A stretch of 64,000 bases of DNA from NCBI RefSeq assembly GCF_900143545.1, contig NZ_FREV01000004.1, positions 372,001 through 436,000 on the forward strand. The letters are read 5' to 3'. The DNA comes from Loktanella sp. Alg231-35. Its GTDB lineage: Bacteria; Pseudomonadota; Alphaproteobacteria; Rhodobacterales; Rhodobacteraceae. The notes under the pieces were generated by a model. The model did no database searches. It saw only the letters and a program-made list of their open reading frames with translations, and had not been told where the DNA came from. The position numbers were made by a program, and so were the translations under genes. Below, one piece after another: positions 1-8,315 of the stretch. How positions within the stretch are numbered: the stretch's first letter is position 1; the number at the start of each line of letters is the position of its first letter.

Positions 1-338
1 CGGGCCGCTTTGAACTGCGCCTGCCCGACGGTGCCGCAAACCCTTATCTGTTGCAGGCGGTGATCATCGCGGCGGGTCTGTCCGGCATCCGCTCTAAGGC
101 GGACCCCGGCAAACGCCACGACATCGATATGTATGCCGAAGGTCACAAGGTCAAAGGTGCACCAAAGTTGCCGCTGAACATGCTGGATGCCTTGCGCGAA
201 TATGACAAAGACAAGGGCCTGAAAGCTGCAATGGGCGATGAGTTTTCCGCCGCCTACCTGAAGATGAAAATGCAGGAATGGAACGATTTTTGCGGTCACT
301 TCTCGGATTGGGAAAAGGCAAACACGCTGGATATCTGA
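1..338 (+). CDS. Glutamine synthetase-family protein, C-terminal part (probable gamma-glutamylmethylamide synthetase)
   Basis: Only the last 111 residues are in the window; the gene enters from the left in the frame starting at base 3. The visible part contains ELRLPDGAANPYL and the AAGLSGI stretch typical of the C-terminal catalytic domain of glutamine synthetases of the GlnT/GmaS type. GmaS ligates methylamine to glutamate in the N-methylglutamate pathway; GlnT would ligate ammonia. The gene lies 51 bases upstream of tmm on the same strand, and GmaS is commonly clustered with tmm and tdm in Roseobacters, so GmaS is the more likely identity. The sequence alone cannot separate GmaS from GlnT because the N-terminal part is missing. 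No start can be given. Confidence 0.8.
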   Translation, partial: GRFELRLPDGAANPYLLQAVIIAAGLSGIRSKADPGKRHDIDMYAEGHKVKGAPKLPLNMLDALREYDKDKGLKAAMGDEFSAAYLKMKMQEWNDFCGHFSDWEKANTLDI

Positions 339-389
339 TGGGCACAGCCCTTCACCGAAACATTCACGCAAACGGAGAATGATCAAAAC

Positions 390-1724
390 ATGACCAAGCG
401 CATAGCAGTCATTGGTGCCGGGCCATCCGGCCTCGCGCAACTTCGCGCGTTTCAATCTGCCGCCGCCAAGGGCGCAGAAATCCCCGAGATTGTTTGCTTT
501 GAAAAACAGTCGGATTGGGGCGGCTTGTGGAACTACACGTGGCGCACCGGACTGGATCAATATGGCGAACCCGTGCACGGTTCGATGTATCGCTATCTAT
601 GGTCAAATGGCCCCAAGGAAGGGCTAGAGTTCGCCGACTATTCATTCGAGGAACATTTCGGCAAGCAAATCGCGAGTTACCCGCCGCGTGCAGTGCTTTT
701 TGACTATATCCAGGGGCGCGTTGCAAAAGCAGGTGTGCGTGATTGGATCCGGTTTGAGACAGCAGTGCGTTGGGTCGAGAAGGCTGGAGACACATTCAGC
801 GTCACAGTTTGCAACCTGCCCGAAGATCACACCTACACCGAAGAATTCGACCATGTGATCGTCTGCTCGGGCCATTTCAGCACGCCCAATGTACCGCAGT
901 TTGATGGGTTCGAGAGCTTCAAGGGACGCGTGTTGCACGCCCATGATTTTCGTGACGCGATGGAGTTCAAGGATAAGGATATCCTGATTGTTGGCACCAG
1001 CTATTCCGCCGAGGACATCGGTAGCCAGTGCTGGAAATACGGCGCAAAGTCGATCACCGTCAGCCACCGCACGGCTGCGATGGGCTATGACTGGCCGGAC
1101 AACTGGGCCGAGGTGCCGCTGCTGACCCAAGTAGATGGCAATACCGCGCATTTCAAAGACGGCAGCAGCCGTGATGTGGATGCTGTGATCCTGTGTACCG
1201 GATACAAGCACCACTTCCCCTTCTTGCCCGACAGCCTGCGTCTGAAAACGGCAAACCGGCTGGCGGCTGCGGACCTCTACAAGGGTGTTGCTTTTGTGAA
1301 TGAGCCCGATCTTTTCTATATCGGCATGCAGGACCAGTGGTTCACCTTCAACATGTTTGACGCCCAAGCCTGGTGGGTGCGCGACGTAATCATGGACCGG
1401 ATCGCAATGCCCGGCAAAGCCGCGATGAAGGCAGATGTTGCTGACCGTGTCGCGCGCGAAGACGCGGGCAAAGACGACTATGACGCGATCTGGTATCAGG
1501 GTGACTACATCAAGGAGCTGATCGCCGAAACTGACTATCCCACCTTTGATGTCGAAGGGGCCTGCAAGGCGTTTAAGGCATGGAAAGGCCATAAGAAGGC
1601 CGGGATCATGACCTTCCGCGACAATGGCTATAAGTCGGTCATCACCGGCACCATGGCACCCAAGCACCACACGCCGTGGAAGGATGCGCTGGATGACAGT
1701 CTTGAGGTGTATTTGCAAAACTGA
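390..1724 (+). CDS. tmm: Trimethylamine monooxygenase Tmm (flavin-containing monooxygenase)
   Basis: A 444-residue bacterial flavin monooxygenase that oxidises trimethylamine to trimethylamine N-oxide with NADPH and O2 in the cytoplasm. Visible motifs are the FAD-binding GAGPSG near residue 9, the FMO signature region [11 protein letters not shown] near residue 183, and the NADPH-binding [10 protein letters not shown] near residue 205. The length and the W-rich N-terminal part ([10 protein letters not shown]) match the Tmm family. It follows the GmaS/GlnT-type gene after 51 bases and probably shares its transcript. It converges on the tdm operon, with the two stop codons directly abutting at 1724/1725. 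Tmm supplies the TMAO that Tdm (2916-5285) uses. The family assignment is strong; TMA as substrate is inferred from similarity and context. Confidence 0.93.
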   Translation: MTKRIAVIGAGPSGLAQLRAFQSAAAKGAEIPEIVCFEKQSDWGGLWNYTWRTGLDQYGEPVHGSMYRYLWSNGPKEGLEFADYSFEEHFGKQIASYPPRAVLFDYIQGRVAKAGVRDWIRFETAVRWVEKAGDTFSVTVCNLPEDHTYTEEFDHVIVCSGHFSTPNVPQFDGFESFKGRVLHAHDFRDAMEFKDKDILIVGTSYSAEDIGSQCWKYGAKSITVSHRTAAMGYDWPDNWAEVPLLTQVDGNTAHFKDGSSRDVDAVILCTGYKHHFPFLPDSLRLKTANRLAAADLYKGVAFVNEPDLFYIGMQDQWFTFNMFDAQAWWVRDVIMDRIAMPGKAAMKADVADRVAREDAGKDDYDAIWYQGDYIKELIAETDYPTFDVEGACKAFKAWKGHKKAGIMTFRDNGYKSVITGTMAPKHHTPWKDALDDSLEVYLQN

Positions 1725-2147
1725 TCAGGGGGCCGTGCGGGCAGTCCTTAGGAAAACATAAGTCTGACGCAGGGCGGCTTTGTCTTTCAGTGACACGGCC
1801 GTTTCCTGCCCTTCTGCTTGATACAGCCGCAGATCATAGAAGTCGGGGTGATTGACGCTTTGATCATGGCTTGCCGTTGCGGTTGGACCAAGGCATGCCG
1901 CGACCGCCTCATTCAACCGTTCGAAGGCCGCTGTTGCCTCATCAGCGCGGTAGGCAAAGGGCCAACCACATTGGACCTGCGTGCCACCGCCAAGGATCAA
2001 GGATGTTGTGCATTCGGCTGACAGGCCTGTTCCCGGTAAATTCAGTATTCCCCCGCCTGTGGCAACCCTGTCCATATCTTCGCAAAACGCGTGGGCGAGC
2101 CCAGCGCAAAGGATAAGGGCCGAAGTGGTGCCAAACCGCCCTATCAT
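1725..2147 (-). CDS. Exported hypothetical protein, last gene of the tdm operon
   Basis: A 140-residue protein that I do not recognise. The N-terminus (GRFGTTSALILCAGLAHAF) looks like a signal peptide cleaved after the AHA, so the protein is probably periplasmic. The mature part has four cysteines (in AFCEDM, SAECTT, QVQCGW and VAACLG), enough for two disulfides. Its start overlaps the stop of the truncated haemoglobin gene by four bases (ATGA), so the two are translationally coupled. It is the fourth and last gene of the tdm operon. No function can be assigned; a role linked to TMAO or haem is only suggested by position. Confidence 0.7.
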   Translation of the reverse strand: MIGRFGTTSALILCAGLAHAFCEDMDRVATGGGILNLPGTGLSAECTTSLILGGGTQVQCGWPFAYRADEATAAFERLNEAVAACLGPTATASHDQSVNHPDFYDLRLYQAEGQETAVSLKDKAALRQTYVFLRTARTAP

Positions 2148-2557
2148 TCGATTTTTTCCATATCACTTTCCCAATCAGCGACGTCATTCACGAGGATCAG
2201 CGCGACCCGCCGAAACACCTGCCGCAGTTTGTCGATATGCGGTCCCGCGTGGCCTTCATCATCCAAAGCCCGCTGCATGCACGTCAGCCAATTCTCCGCG
2301 TCTTCCTGACGGATCGGCACATGAGCATGCATCAGTTTGACATCCATATGCCCGTGCTTCTCTTTGTAATAACTGCGCCCTCCGAGGAAACCCGACAGAA
2401 AGTTGAATTGCTCAACACGGGCATGAGGCACGCCGTGTCCGCGCGCATGGAGACGTCGCAGGTTTGATCCTTCAGGCAGCGTTTCGACAAGGTCATAAAA
2501 GGTCTCGACCAGATCATGCAGGCGCCCCTCTCCGCCGATATCGTCCAGCGCGGTCAT
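2144..2557 (-). CDS. Group II truncated haemoglobin
   Basis: A 137-residue 2-on-2 globin. The stretch VEQFNFLSGFLGG, then EKHGHMDVKLMHAHVPI and ENWLTCMQRAL, matches the group II (trHb2/GlbO) pattern; the proximal histidine is probably the first His of LMHAHVPI and the tryptophan of ENWL is the G8 tryptophan typical of the group. Proteins of this type bind O2 or NO at haem, and their physiological role varies. The gene overlaps both neighbours by four bases (ATGA) in the run tdm, 121-residue exported protein, this gene, 140-residue exported protein. Its place in a TMAO-demethylase operon is unusual and suggests a role in oxygen supply, NO removal or redox protection of the pathway (inference). 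Confidence 0.85.
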   Translation of the reverse strand: MTALDDIGGEGRLHDLVETFYDLVETLPEGSNLRRLHARGHGVPHARVEQFNFLSGFLGGRSYYKEKHGHMDVKLMHAHVPIRQEDAENWLTCMQRALDDEGHAGPHIDKLRQVFRRVALILVNDVADWESDMEKIE

Positions 2558-2919
2558 TGTGCGACCAATTGCTGCCCTTCGAGCACGTCAAAGGGGGTGG
2601 GCGGTGTGGTCTTGCTGACCCAGAACCATTGGCCTGCATATTCCATCACGAACCAGCCTTCCCAATCAGTATCATTGGGCCAGATGCTCTGATATTCGTC
2701 GTTCTCAACACGCCATTCTCCACGGGTCGAACGTGCGCCATTTTGTGCATAAATCGTCACCCCATCCGCACCAAAGAACTGGCGATAGCTTGCCCCGCCC
2801 CAAACACCCACGGCAGTATTGCCCGTCAGCAGGACACTGATTTCGTCACCCTCCAGCTTGACTGATTGCGCCTGTGCGACGCTGGCCATTAGTGAAAAGG
2901 CGATTGCGTGGCGGATCAT
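2554..2919 (-). CDS. Exported hypothetical protein coupled to tdm
   Basis: A 121-residue protein with a likely signal peptide (MIRHAIAFSLMASVAQAQ, cut near AQA-QS), hence periplasmic. The mature part is acidic and rich in tryptophan, including EWRVENDEY and DTDWEGWFVMEYAGQWFWV, and has no cysteine; it looks like a small beta-rich domain. Start ATG overlaps the tdm stop (2916-2919) by four bases, and its own stop overlaps the truncated haemoglobin start, so it is made from the tdm transcript. I do not recognise the family. Confidence 0.72.
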   Translation of the reverse strand: MIRHAIAFSLMASVAQAQSVKLEGDEISVLLTGNTAVGVWGGASYRQFFGADGVTIYAQNGARSTRGEWRVENDEYQSIWPNDTDWEGWFVMEYAGQWFWVSKTTPPTPFDVLEGQQLVAQ

Positions 2920-5285
2920 GCGCGTGGTCGCTGTTTCTTGGGATCGTATGCCGCAAGTGTTTCGGCGATCCGGGCGGGCAACCTCATCTGGTGGCCGTCC
3001 AATTTGCCAATTTCAACTTCCGTGCCTATGTCCGCGTGGGCCACGTCAATCCGGGCCAGCGCGATGTTCTTTTTCAACAGCGGCGAGCGCATGGAAGACG
3101 TGACCTCGCCAATCTGCGCACGACCGATGTGAATGCAATCCCCGTGACCCACGGTGACGTTGCCATCAATCTCTAGCCCTACCAGCTTGCGCATGGGGTG
3201 TTCTTTGCGCCGGATCAGCGCGTCGCGGCCCACAAAATCATCCGTCTTGGATTTCAACGGGCAGGTAAAGCCGATGCCAGCTTCAAACGGGTCGGTTTGG
3301 TCGCTGAAGTCATACCCCGCAAAGATCAGCCCTGCTTCGATCCGCACCATATCCAACGCCTCTAGCCCCATGGGTTTGAGCCCGTGATCCTGACCCGCCT
3401 CCCAGATCGCGTCAAAGATCTCGGCACAATCCTTAGGGTGGCACATAACCTCATAACCCAGCTCACCGGTATAGCCGGTGCGACTGACCACAAACGGCGT
3501 GCCACTTTCGTTGCGCAGGCGCGCGGGAGTGAAACGGAACCAGTCCAGCTGGTCAAACTCAGGATTATGTGGGGCGGTCCAGACCAGTTTACGCAGCAGA
3601 TCACGGCTTTCTGGGCCTTGCACGGCGACATTGTGCATCTGATCCGTTGATGAGCGCACAAGCACCTTCAGCCCATGTTTCTCTGCCAGTTCCCGCAGCC
3701 ATTCGCCCCCATAGTCCGCCCCGCCAATCCAACGAAAGTTATCCTTGTCCAGCCGAAAGACAGTGCCGTCGTCGATCATGCCGCCATGTTCATAGCACAT
3801 CGCGGTATAGACAACGCCGCCCACGGCAAGGGTCTTCATGTTGCGGGTAAAGGCGTATTGGCAAAGCGCCTCTGCATCCGGGCCGGTGATCTCAAACTTG
3901 CGCAGGGGGGACAGGTCCATGATCACGCATCTTTCGCGGCAGGCGTGGTATTCCTCGATCGGGCCGGCAGCGGCATAGCAATTCGCCAGCCAATAGCCGT
4001 TGTATTCAATGAAGTTCCGCGTGTGCTTGGCAAAGCTGTCGTGGAAACCGGTTTGCTTGGTCATTTTCGGCTCCGAATCTGGGGTCGCGCGGGTCGCGAT
4101 GGCCCGCTGAAAGGTCTCTTTGCCGCTATAGGTGCGGACGTGAATATCGGTAGGGTTCCAACCATTGGCGGCCGTCGTGTCATCGGGGCACGCGCTTGAG
4201 ACACAGACAATGTCGGTAAGCGCACGTAGCAGGACGAAATCACCCGGACGGCTCCATGGTTCATCAGCGTACATCACGCCATGTTCATCCAGGAAGGTGT
4301 TGAAGAAGAAATTGATCGCCATCCAACCGGGGCGGCCCGTGACATTGAATTCCGACAATGCCCCATTGAAGTTCTCAGAACAGTTCACGTGGCCCAGATA
4401 GCCGATGTCGTCATAATACTTGGCCGAACAAGCCAGCGCAAAAGCATCATGACGCCCGCAGGTGTCCTGCACAACTTCGACCAGCGGGACCATTTCCTGA
4501 TCATAGTATTTCGCGTGAAGACCCGGCATTGGATAGGCATGCCCCATTAGCGTTCGGGTCGTCGTCACATCCAGCGCATGTTCGATCCCCTTGTCCAGTT
4601 TTCGGGCCGAAAAGCACTCAAAATCCGTACATTGGCGGCCATCCACATCGATGATTTGAATGTAATCACCCGCTTTGACAAAGAATGCCTCTGCGGTTTG
4701 CGCATGCACGCGGATATCGGACGTAGGGTCCGCCAATGGATCAGGCAGCGCAAAGCGTGCGTGGGTTTTCAGCACCGCACGTTTGATCGTCACTGTCAGG
4801 GGGGTGGCCGTATCTTGTGTCTCAAAGTCCATCGCACCGCCCGGAGCGGCAACGATCACAACACCGTCGCGGCCAACGGTGAAACGGGCTTCGGTCTTGG
4901 CCGGGGTTGTTGCCTCAAAAAGATGAACCGCCGCTGCCTGCGCCAGATCAATACCACGGGCGTCCAACCCCATCCGCAAGCCGCGCAAGGACCGGTTGTC
5001 ACCGGTCAGAAGCGCCTGAAGCCCCTTGGCAATACCGTCCGCCGTGGCTCCGATGACCCCAGCATCCGCTGTTCCCTTGGCATCACAGGCAACGACCTCG
5101 CATCGTTGACCGCCCTCATCGTTGGTAATGGTGATCTGATCACCCGCCTCAATTGGGATCAGGACGGCGCCCTGCCCCGCCACAACATATCGCTCTGTTC
5201 CGGGCGGCAGCGAAAAAATCTGCGGCTTGATGATCGTGCTGGGTTTCGGCGGGCCCGGTTGCACCTTAGGGTAGCTATCTAACAT
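2916..5285 (-). CDS. tdm: Trimethylamine N-oxide demethylase Tdm
   Basis: A 789-residue protein that cleaves TMAO to dimethylamine and formaldehyde, the latter captured on tetrahydrofolate. The N-terminal half carries DUF1989-like sequence (two IxxGDxIxIxD-type stretches, then VDGRQCTDFECF and GHVNCSENFNGAL, with Cys and His/Asp candidates for the zinc site known in Tdm). The C-terminal half is a GcvT-like aminomethyltransferase domain (GYTGELGYEV, KPMGLEALDMVRIEAG). The frame stays open further upstream, but the ATG at 5285 has GGGGAG six bases before it and gives the expected N-terminus (MLDSYPKVQPG). It heads a four-gene coupled operon ending at 1725 and diverges from the small membrane protein and EamA genes. 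Tmm and FolD are close by, so the window holds the TMA-to-DMA route plus C1 oxidation. Confidence 0.92.
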   Translation of the reverse strand: MLDSYPKVQPGPPKPSTIIKPQIFSLPPGTERYVVAGQGAVLIPIEAGDQITITNDEGGQRCEVVACDAKGTADAGVIGATADGIAKGLQALLTGDNRSLRGLRMGLDARGIDLAQAAAVHLFEATTPAKTEARFTVGRDGVVIVAAPGGAMDFETQDTATPLTVTIKRAVLKTHARFALPDPLADPTSDIRVHAQTAEAFFVKAGDYIQIIDVDGRQCTDFECFSARKLDKGIEHALDVTTTRTLMGHAYPMPGLHAKYYDQEMVPLVEVVQDTCGRHDAFALACSAKYYDDIGYLGHVNCSENFNGALSEFNVTGRPGWMAINFFFNTFLDEHGVMYADEPWSRPGDFVLLRALTDIVCVSSACPDDTTAANGWNPTDIHVRTYSGKETFQRAIATRATPDSEPKMTKQTGFHDSFAKHTRNFIEYNGYWLANCYAAAGPIEEYHACRERCVIMDLSPLRKFEITGPDAEALCQYAFTRNMKTLAVGGVVYTAMCYEHGGMIDDGTVFRLDKDNFRWIGGADYGGEWLRELAEKHGLKVLVRSSTDQMHNVAVQGPESRDLLRKLVWTAPHNPEFDQLDWFRFTPARLRNESGTPFVVSRTGYTGELGYEVMCHPKDCAEIFDAIWEAGQDHGLKPMGLEALDMVRIEAGLIFAGYDFSDQTDPFEAGIGFTCPLKSKTDDFVGRDALIRRKEHPMRKLVGLEIDGNVTVGHGDCIHIGRAQIGEVTSSMRSPLLKKNIALARIDVAHADIGTEVEIGKLDGHQMRLPARIAETLAAYDPKKQRPRA

Positions 5286-5377
5286 TGGCATCTCCCCGCA
5301 TGTGTTGCATGTGCGGAATATTTGTTTAACCATAAGAATACAGGCCTCAGGCTTTACAGCAAACAAAATCGGACTTC

Positions 5378-5542
5378 ATGAACAATAGACAGATCACTTT
5401 TATCGGATGGGTCCTGTTTGTCATCTCGGCCATCGGTTTTTGCATCGCCTCCATTGGTGATTTCTGGGCGATGTTCGGCTCTGTCTTCTTCTTGCTCGCT
5501 TGCATTGTTTTTATGATTCCCTACTTTCGGGATGGCAGATGA
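5378..5542 (+). CDS. 54-residue membrane protein coupled to the EamA transporter
   Basis: A small gene from ATG 5378 to TGA 5540-5542. The product is mostly hydrophobic: one helix runs about residues 8-27 (FIGWVLFVISAIGFCIASIG) and a second about 29-48, followed by a short charged tail YFRDGR. The stop overlaps the start of the EamA transporter by four bases (ATGA), which also fixes the transporter start. It is read divergently from tdm across a 92-base gap. No family is recognised; it may be a subunit, assembly factor or regulator of the transporter (inference). Confidence 0.7.
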   Translation: MNNRQITFIGWVLFVISAIGFCIASIGDFWAMFGSVFFLLACIVFMIPYFRDGR

Positions 5543-6384
5543 GCGCGCTTGGACTGGGGCTGATTGCAGCGCTTTGCTGGGGATTTCATGACATCTGCAT
5601 TCGCTTTCTCAGTCAGAAAGTGCCGATCAGTGCAGCCCTGTTCACCGTTCTGGTGGCGGGTCTGGTCTTTCACACCACCCTGACCATCGCGCGCGGTGAT
5701 TTTCATGCGCTTCCAGCGGGCGCGATCTGGCTTTCGCTGGGTGCCGGCGTGTTCTTCGTGATTGCGAGCTATGGTTTGTACTATGCATTTCAGCGCGGGC
5801 CGGTTCGGCTTGTCGCGCCGTTGATTGCGAGTTTTCCAATTCTGTCGGTTGGTGTGGCGATGGTCCAGGGGCAACCCGTCGGGCTGTATCAGTGGATCGC
5901 CGTTCTTGGGATCGTCTGCGGCGTGGGGATTGTCGCGACGCTTTCGGATACGGATGACGATGCCAGCCCACCAAAGGGGCGCACAATTCTTTACGCCCTG
6001 ATCGCCGCTGTCGGATTTGCGGGAACCTTTGCCATGGGGCAGGCCGCCGCAGACATCAGTCATGAGATGTCGACGATATTGGTGACCCGTGTGCTGGCGC
6101 TCACTTTGGTGTTTGGTGTCACGTTGATCATGAAACAGACGTTTTGGCCCGGCCGAGCAGCATTGCCTTGGCTGATGGCGATGGGCGTTGCCGATGGGAT
6201 CGCCTTGCTCTGCGTCTTGTCGGCGGGCAACCTGCCCAACCCGCAATACGCCGCTGTCACATCTTCGATGTTCGGGTTGCTGACGATTGTGCTGGCTTGG
6301 GTATTCTTGCGAGAACGGATGTCCGCGTATCAGTGGGGCGGCTGTGTGATTGCCTTTGGCGGGGTTGGCTATCTGGCGCTATAG
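5539..6384 (+). CDS. DMT-superfamily transporter (EamA family)
   Basis: A 281-residue integral membrane protein with ten predicted helices arranged as two EamA repeats, the usual length for the family; the second repeat ends with VFLRERMSAYQWGGCVIAFGGVGY, a typical EamA C-terminus. EamA proteins export or import metabolites; substrate cannot be read from sequence. The open frame extends upstream of 5539, but the ATG there overlaps the stop of the 54-residue membrane protein (ATGA), so I take 5539 (N-terminus MSALGLGLIAAL). It converges on folD with a six-base overlap at the 3-prime ends. Position between tdm and folD suggests a link to methylated-amine metabolism, for example exchange of an amine or C1-derived product, but this is inference. 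Confidence 0.82.
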   Translation: MSALGLGLIAALCWGFHDICIRFLSQKVPISAALFTVLVAGLVFHTTLTIARGDFHALPAGAIWLSLGAGVFFVIASYGLYYAFQRGPVRLVAPLIASFPILSVGVAMVQGQPVGLYQWIAVLGIVCGVGIVATLSDTDDDASPPKGRTILYALIAAVGFAGTFAMGQAAADISHEMSTILVTRVLALTLVFGVTLIMKQTFWPGRAALPWLMAMGVADGIALLCVLSAGNLPNPQYAAVTSSMFGLLTIVLAWVFLRERMSAYQWGGCVIAFGGVGYLAL

Positions 6385-7263
6385 CCAGCCCGCTGCGATC
6401 TGGCGCTGATGCGCCACCATTGCATTACGCATCAAGATCGCCACCGTCACCGGTCCCACACCACCCGGAACTGGTGTGATCCACCCGGCCACATCCAACA
6501 CAGCGTCCGTATCAACGTCGCCCACGATTCTGGAGCCATCTTCCGTTTCGACCTGATTGATCCCGATGTCGATCACAGCAGCACCGGGTTTGATCATGTC
6601 GGGACCCACCAGATGCGCCTTGCCCACTGCGACCACGACAACATCCGCACGACGTGAATGCATCGCGACCGATCGTGTCATATGGTGGCAGACGGTCACC
6701 GTACAGCCTTCGGCCATCAGCATCATCGCAGCAGGTTTGCCCACAATCTCGGAGTGCCCGATCATCACCACCTCAAGCCCTTCAAGCGGCAAACCTGTCT
6801 CCTTGATCAAGGCCACGCTCGCCGCTGCCGTGCAAGGGGTCAGCGCCACATCGGAATAGACAATATTGCCAATAGAGGCCGGGTTCATCCCCTCGACGTC
6901 CTTAAGCGGGTGAATAGCCGATTGCAGTGACCGCACATTGATATGGTCCGGCACAGGGCGCTGCAGAATGATCCCAAGAACCGTTGGATCGTCATTCATC
7001 GCCAGAATGCGCGCCTTGCAGTCGTCCTGCGTGATGTCACCGGACCAGTTGAGCTGCTCAAAGGGCAATCCGGCCTGCTCCGCCCCCCGCACCTGATTGC
7101 GCACGTAAACGGCTGCTTCGGGTACGTCACCGATCAGGATCGAGACGAGGCGCGGCATGGTGCTGTGCTGATTGGTGTACTGCCGAACGTCACCAATGAT
7201 CCGCTGCTTGACCTCTACTCCGTTGATCATGCGGTGATCGAGTGGGCGTAATGTGTCCGGCAT
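6379..7263 (-). CDS. folD: Bifunctional methylenetetrahydrofolate dehydrogenase/methenyltetrahydrofolate cyclohydrolase FolD
   Basis: A 294-residue cytoplasmic enzyme that oxidises 5,10-methylene-THF with NADP and hydrolyses the methenyl form to 10-formyl-THF. Visible are the catalytic region VYVRNQVRGAEQAG (Y and K/R positions of the family), the substrate loop GIILQRPVPDH, the conserved KDVEGMNP, and the nucleotide-binding GHSEIVGKPAA, ending with TPVPGGVGPVTVAIL. FolD usually has Lys where this protein has Gln in YVRNQ; that deviation is visible and is seen in some FolD paralogues. The ATG at 7263 is preferred to an upstream in-frame start at 7299 because homology begins near MPDTLRPLDHR. 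Beside tdm, it would oxidise the methylene-THF made from formaldehyde released by Tdm. Confidence 0.88.
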   Translation of the reverse strand: MPDTLRPLDHRMINGVEVKQRIIGDVRQYTNQHSTMPRLVSILIGDVPEAAVYVRNQVRGAEQAGLPFEQLNWSGDITQDDCKARILAMNDDPTVLGIILQRPVPDHINVRSLQSAIHPLKDVEGMNPASIGNIVYSDVALTPCTAAASVALIKETGLPLEGLEVVMIGHSEIVGKPAAMMLMAEGCTVTVCHHMTRSVAMHSRRADVVVVAVGKAHLVGPDMIKPGAAVIDIGINQVETEDGSRIVGDVDTDAVLDVAGWITPVPGGVGPVTVAILMRNAMVAHQRQIAAGWL

Positions 7264-7401
7264 TGTGATATGTCCTGTGTTTACATCGGCACATATCAAA
7301 AGCGTATTCTGTTAGCGGTCAATGGGATCTGCGACAGGGTAGCTGCCGTTTTCGCCGCCCGGCCGTGCAAGAAAGACAAAATGCCCATGCGGGGCGGCCG
7401 G

Positions 7402-7881
7402 TTAATGCAGTGTGTGATGGCTGAAAGAAGTCTGCGCCATAGCGCGGGGCGCGGCCAGGTTCATTTGTTTGAGTGCGACGCCGAAGTCGGCGGCAAGTCC
7501 CGTGATGATGGACGCCATGTCGGGGCGCACAAGCAAGATCGCAATCAGCATCGCATCTTCACGCTCTCCCTCTGCCGCGGTGGCAATGAAGTGGCCAAAG
7601 CTGGCCTCATCCGCGCCCACGCATTTGCAATGCAAGCCATGACGCGTAAGCGGCCTGCGCCCATGACGGGCACAAATGCTGCAAAGTTCCGCGAAAGCCT
7701 CGACCGCTTTGTGGCCGCGCCCGATGCCAAGCGTGCCGGTCAGGTCAGTGACGAAACCCGCCTGCGTCTCGGGACTGTCACACCACATCCGCAAGTAGAT
7801 GACCGCCGCCGCGGTGACTGCGTCATAGTCATGCAGGTGGCCGACGGTGGCACCGCCCCGGTGATCATTCGGTGCGTTCAT
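7402..7881 (-). CDS. Conserved hypothetical protein with Cys/His cluster, hemP operon
   Basis: A 159-residue soluble protein that I cannot name. It contains a compact cluster of possible metal ligands: C67 and C70 (CSIC), H73, H81, H84, C85 and C87 (HGLHCKC). There is no signal peptide or membrane segment. The start overlaps the hemP stop by four bases (ATGA), so it is the last gene of the three-gene operon that begins near 8209. The iron-box-like sites upstream of that operon suggest expression under iron limitation. The Cys/His pattern is seen directly; metal or haem binding is inference. Confidence 0.72.
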   Translation of the reverse strand: MNAPNDHRGGATVGHLHDYDAVTAAAVIYLRMWCDSPETQAGFVTDLTGTLGIGRGHKAVEAFAELCSICARHGRRPLTRHGLHCKCVGADEASFGHFIATAAEGEREDAMLIAILLVRPDMASIITGLAADFGVALKQMNLAAPRAMAQTSFSHHTLH

Positions 7882-8045
7882 TTTGTTAGGATCAGCTTGC
7901 CGGCCCGCGTAATCCGCAAGACATAGATCTGATCATCTAGAATAATTTGGGCCTGCACGCCATTTTTGACCAGATCGCGGGCATCATGGCAGGGCAGTTC
8001 GCGCAGGGATTGGCCATCCGTTGTGATTGCCCTTTGGAGCCCCAT
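7878..8045 (-). CDS. hemP: Hemin uptake protein HemP family
   Basis: A 55-residue protein whose C-terminal half (residues 29-55, including DDQIYVLRITRAGKLILTK) matches the HemP family, which ends in almost the same YxLRxTRxGKLILTK pattern. HemP genes are small and iron-regulated and lie beside haem or iron transport genes; in some bacteria HemP activates haem-uptake gene expression. The ATG at 8045 overlaps the stop of the upstream 54-residue gene by one base, and the stop overlaps the next gene (ATGA). Context is an iron-box-like region and a divergent ferric-iron binding protein. Confidence 0.88.
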   Translation of the reverse strand: MGLQRAITTDGQSLRELPCHDARDLVKNGVQAQIILDDQIYVLRITRAGKLILTK

Positions 8046-8209
8046 CACATCTGTCCTTCGCGCTTGTTGCAGTGATCCAGTACGTACTCCAACTGCAGTC
8101 CGGCGCGACTGCCATCTTGTTGCAAGACGTCAAGAATTTCTGCCTTTGTCGGGACTTGCAAGCGGTCGTCCTGCATCCTGACATTCGAAGGTTCACGCTG
8201 TTGTCGCAT
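8045..8209 (-). CDS. Small hypothetical protein, first gene of the hemP operon
   Basis: A 54-residue charged, soluble protein (from ATG 8209) with no recognised domain; it includes KAEILDVLQQDGSRAGLQLEYVLDHC. I chose 8209 because AAAGGA lies nine bases before it; an in-frame ATG at 8227 (60 residues) is possible but has no visible ribosome site. Its TGA overlaps the hemP ATG by one base (TGATG), so it is co-translated with hemP. Two TGA-N9-TCA-like boxes lie 80-121 bases upstream. Confidence 0.6.
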   Translation of the reverse strand: MRQQREPSNVRMQDDRLQVPTKAEILDVLQQDGSRAGLQLEYVLDHCNKREGQM

Positions 8210-8288
8210 CTCAACCAGTCCTTTCATCTGACTAAATGTCGGGCTCCCCAAGCGAGAATCGCGGGTGGCTGGAACGTGAATATTAATC

Positions 8289-8303
8289 TGAGTAATTTTA
8301 TCA
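8289..8303. promoter_or_regulatory. Candidate iron-responsive operator, copy 1 (TGA-N9-TCA)
   Basis: A 15-base TGA-N9-TCA element (TGAGTAATTTTATCA) in the region between the divergent hemP operon and the ferric-iron binding protein gene. TGA-N9-TCA is the form of the RirA/iron-Rhodo box of alphaproteobacteria. The match and symmetry are seen; the regulator is inferred. Confidence 0.5.
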
Positions 8304-8315
8304 GGTATGTCAATC

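Noticed and set aside
642-1718. Long open frame antisense to tmm
   Set aside because: It lies entirely inside the strongly supported tmm gene, has no domain or ribosome site, and is explained by the codon pattern of a GC-rich gene.
5286-5366. Upstream extension of Tdm by 27 residues
   Set aside because: The ATG at 5285 has a good ribosome site and the family N-terminus; the extension has no similarity and would use up most of the divergent promoter region.
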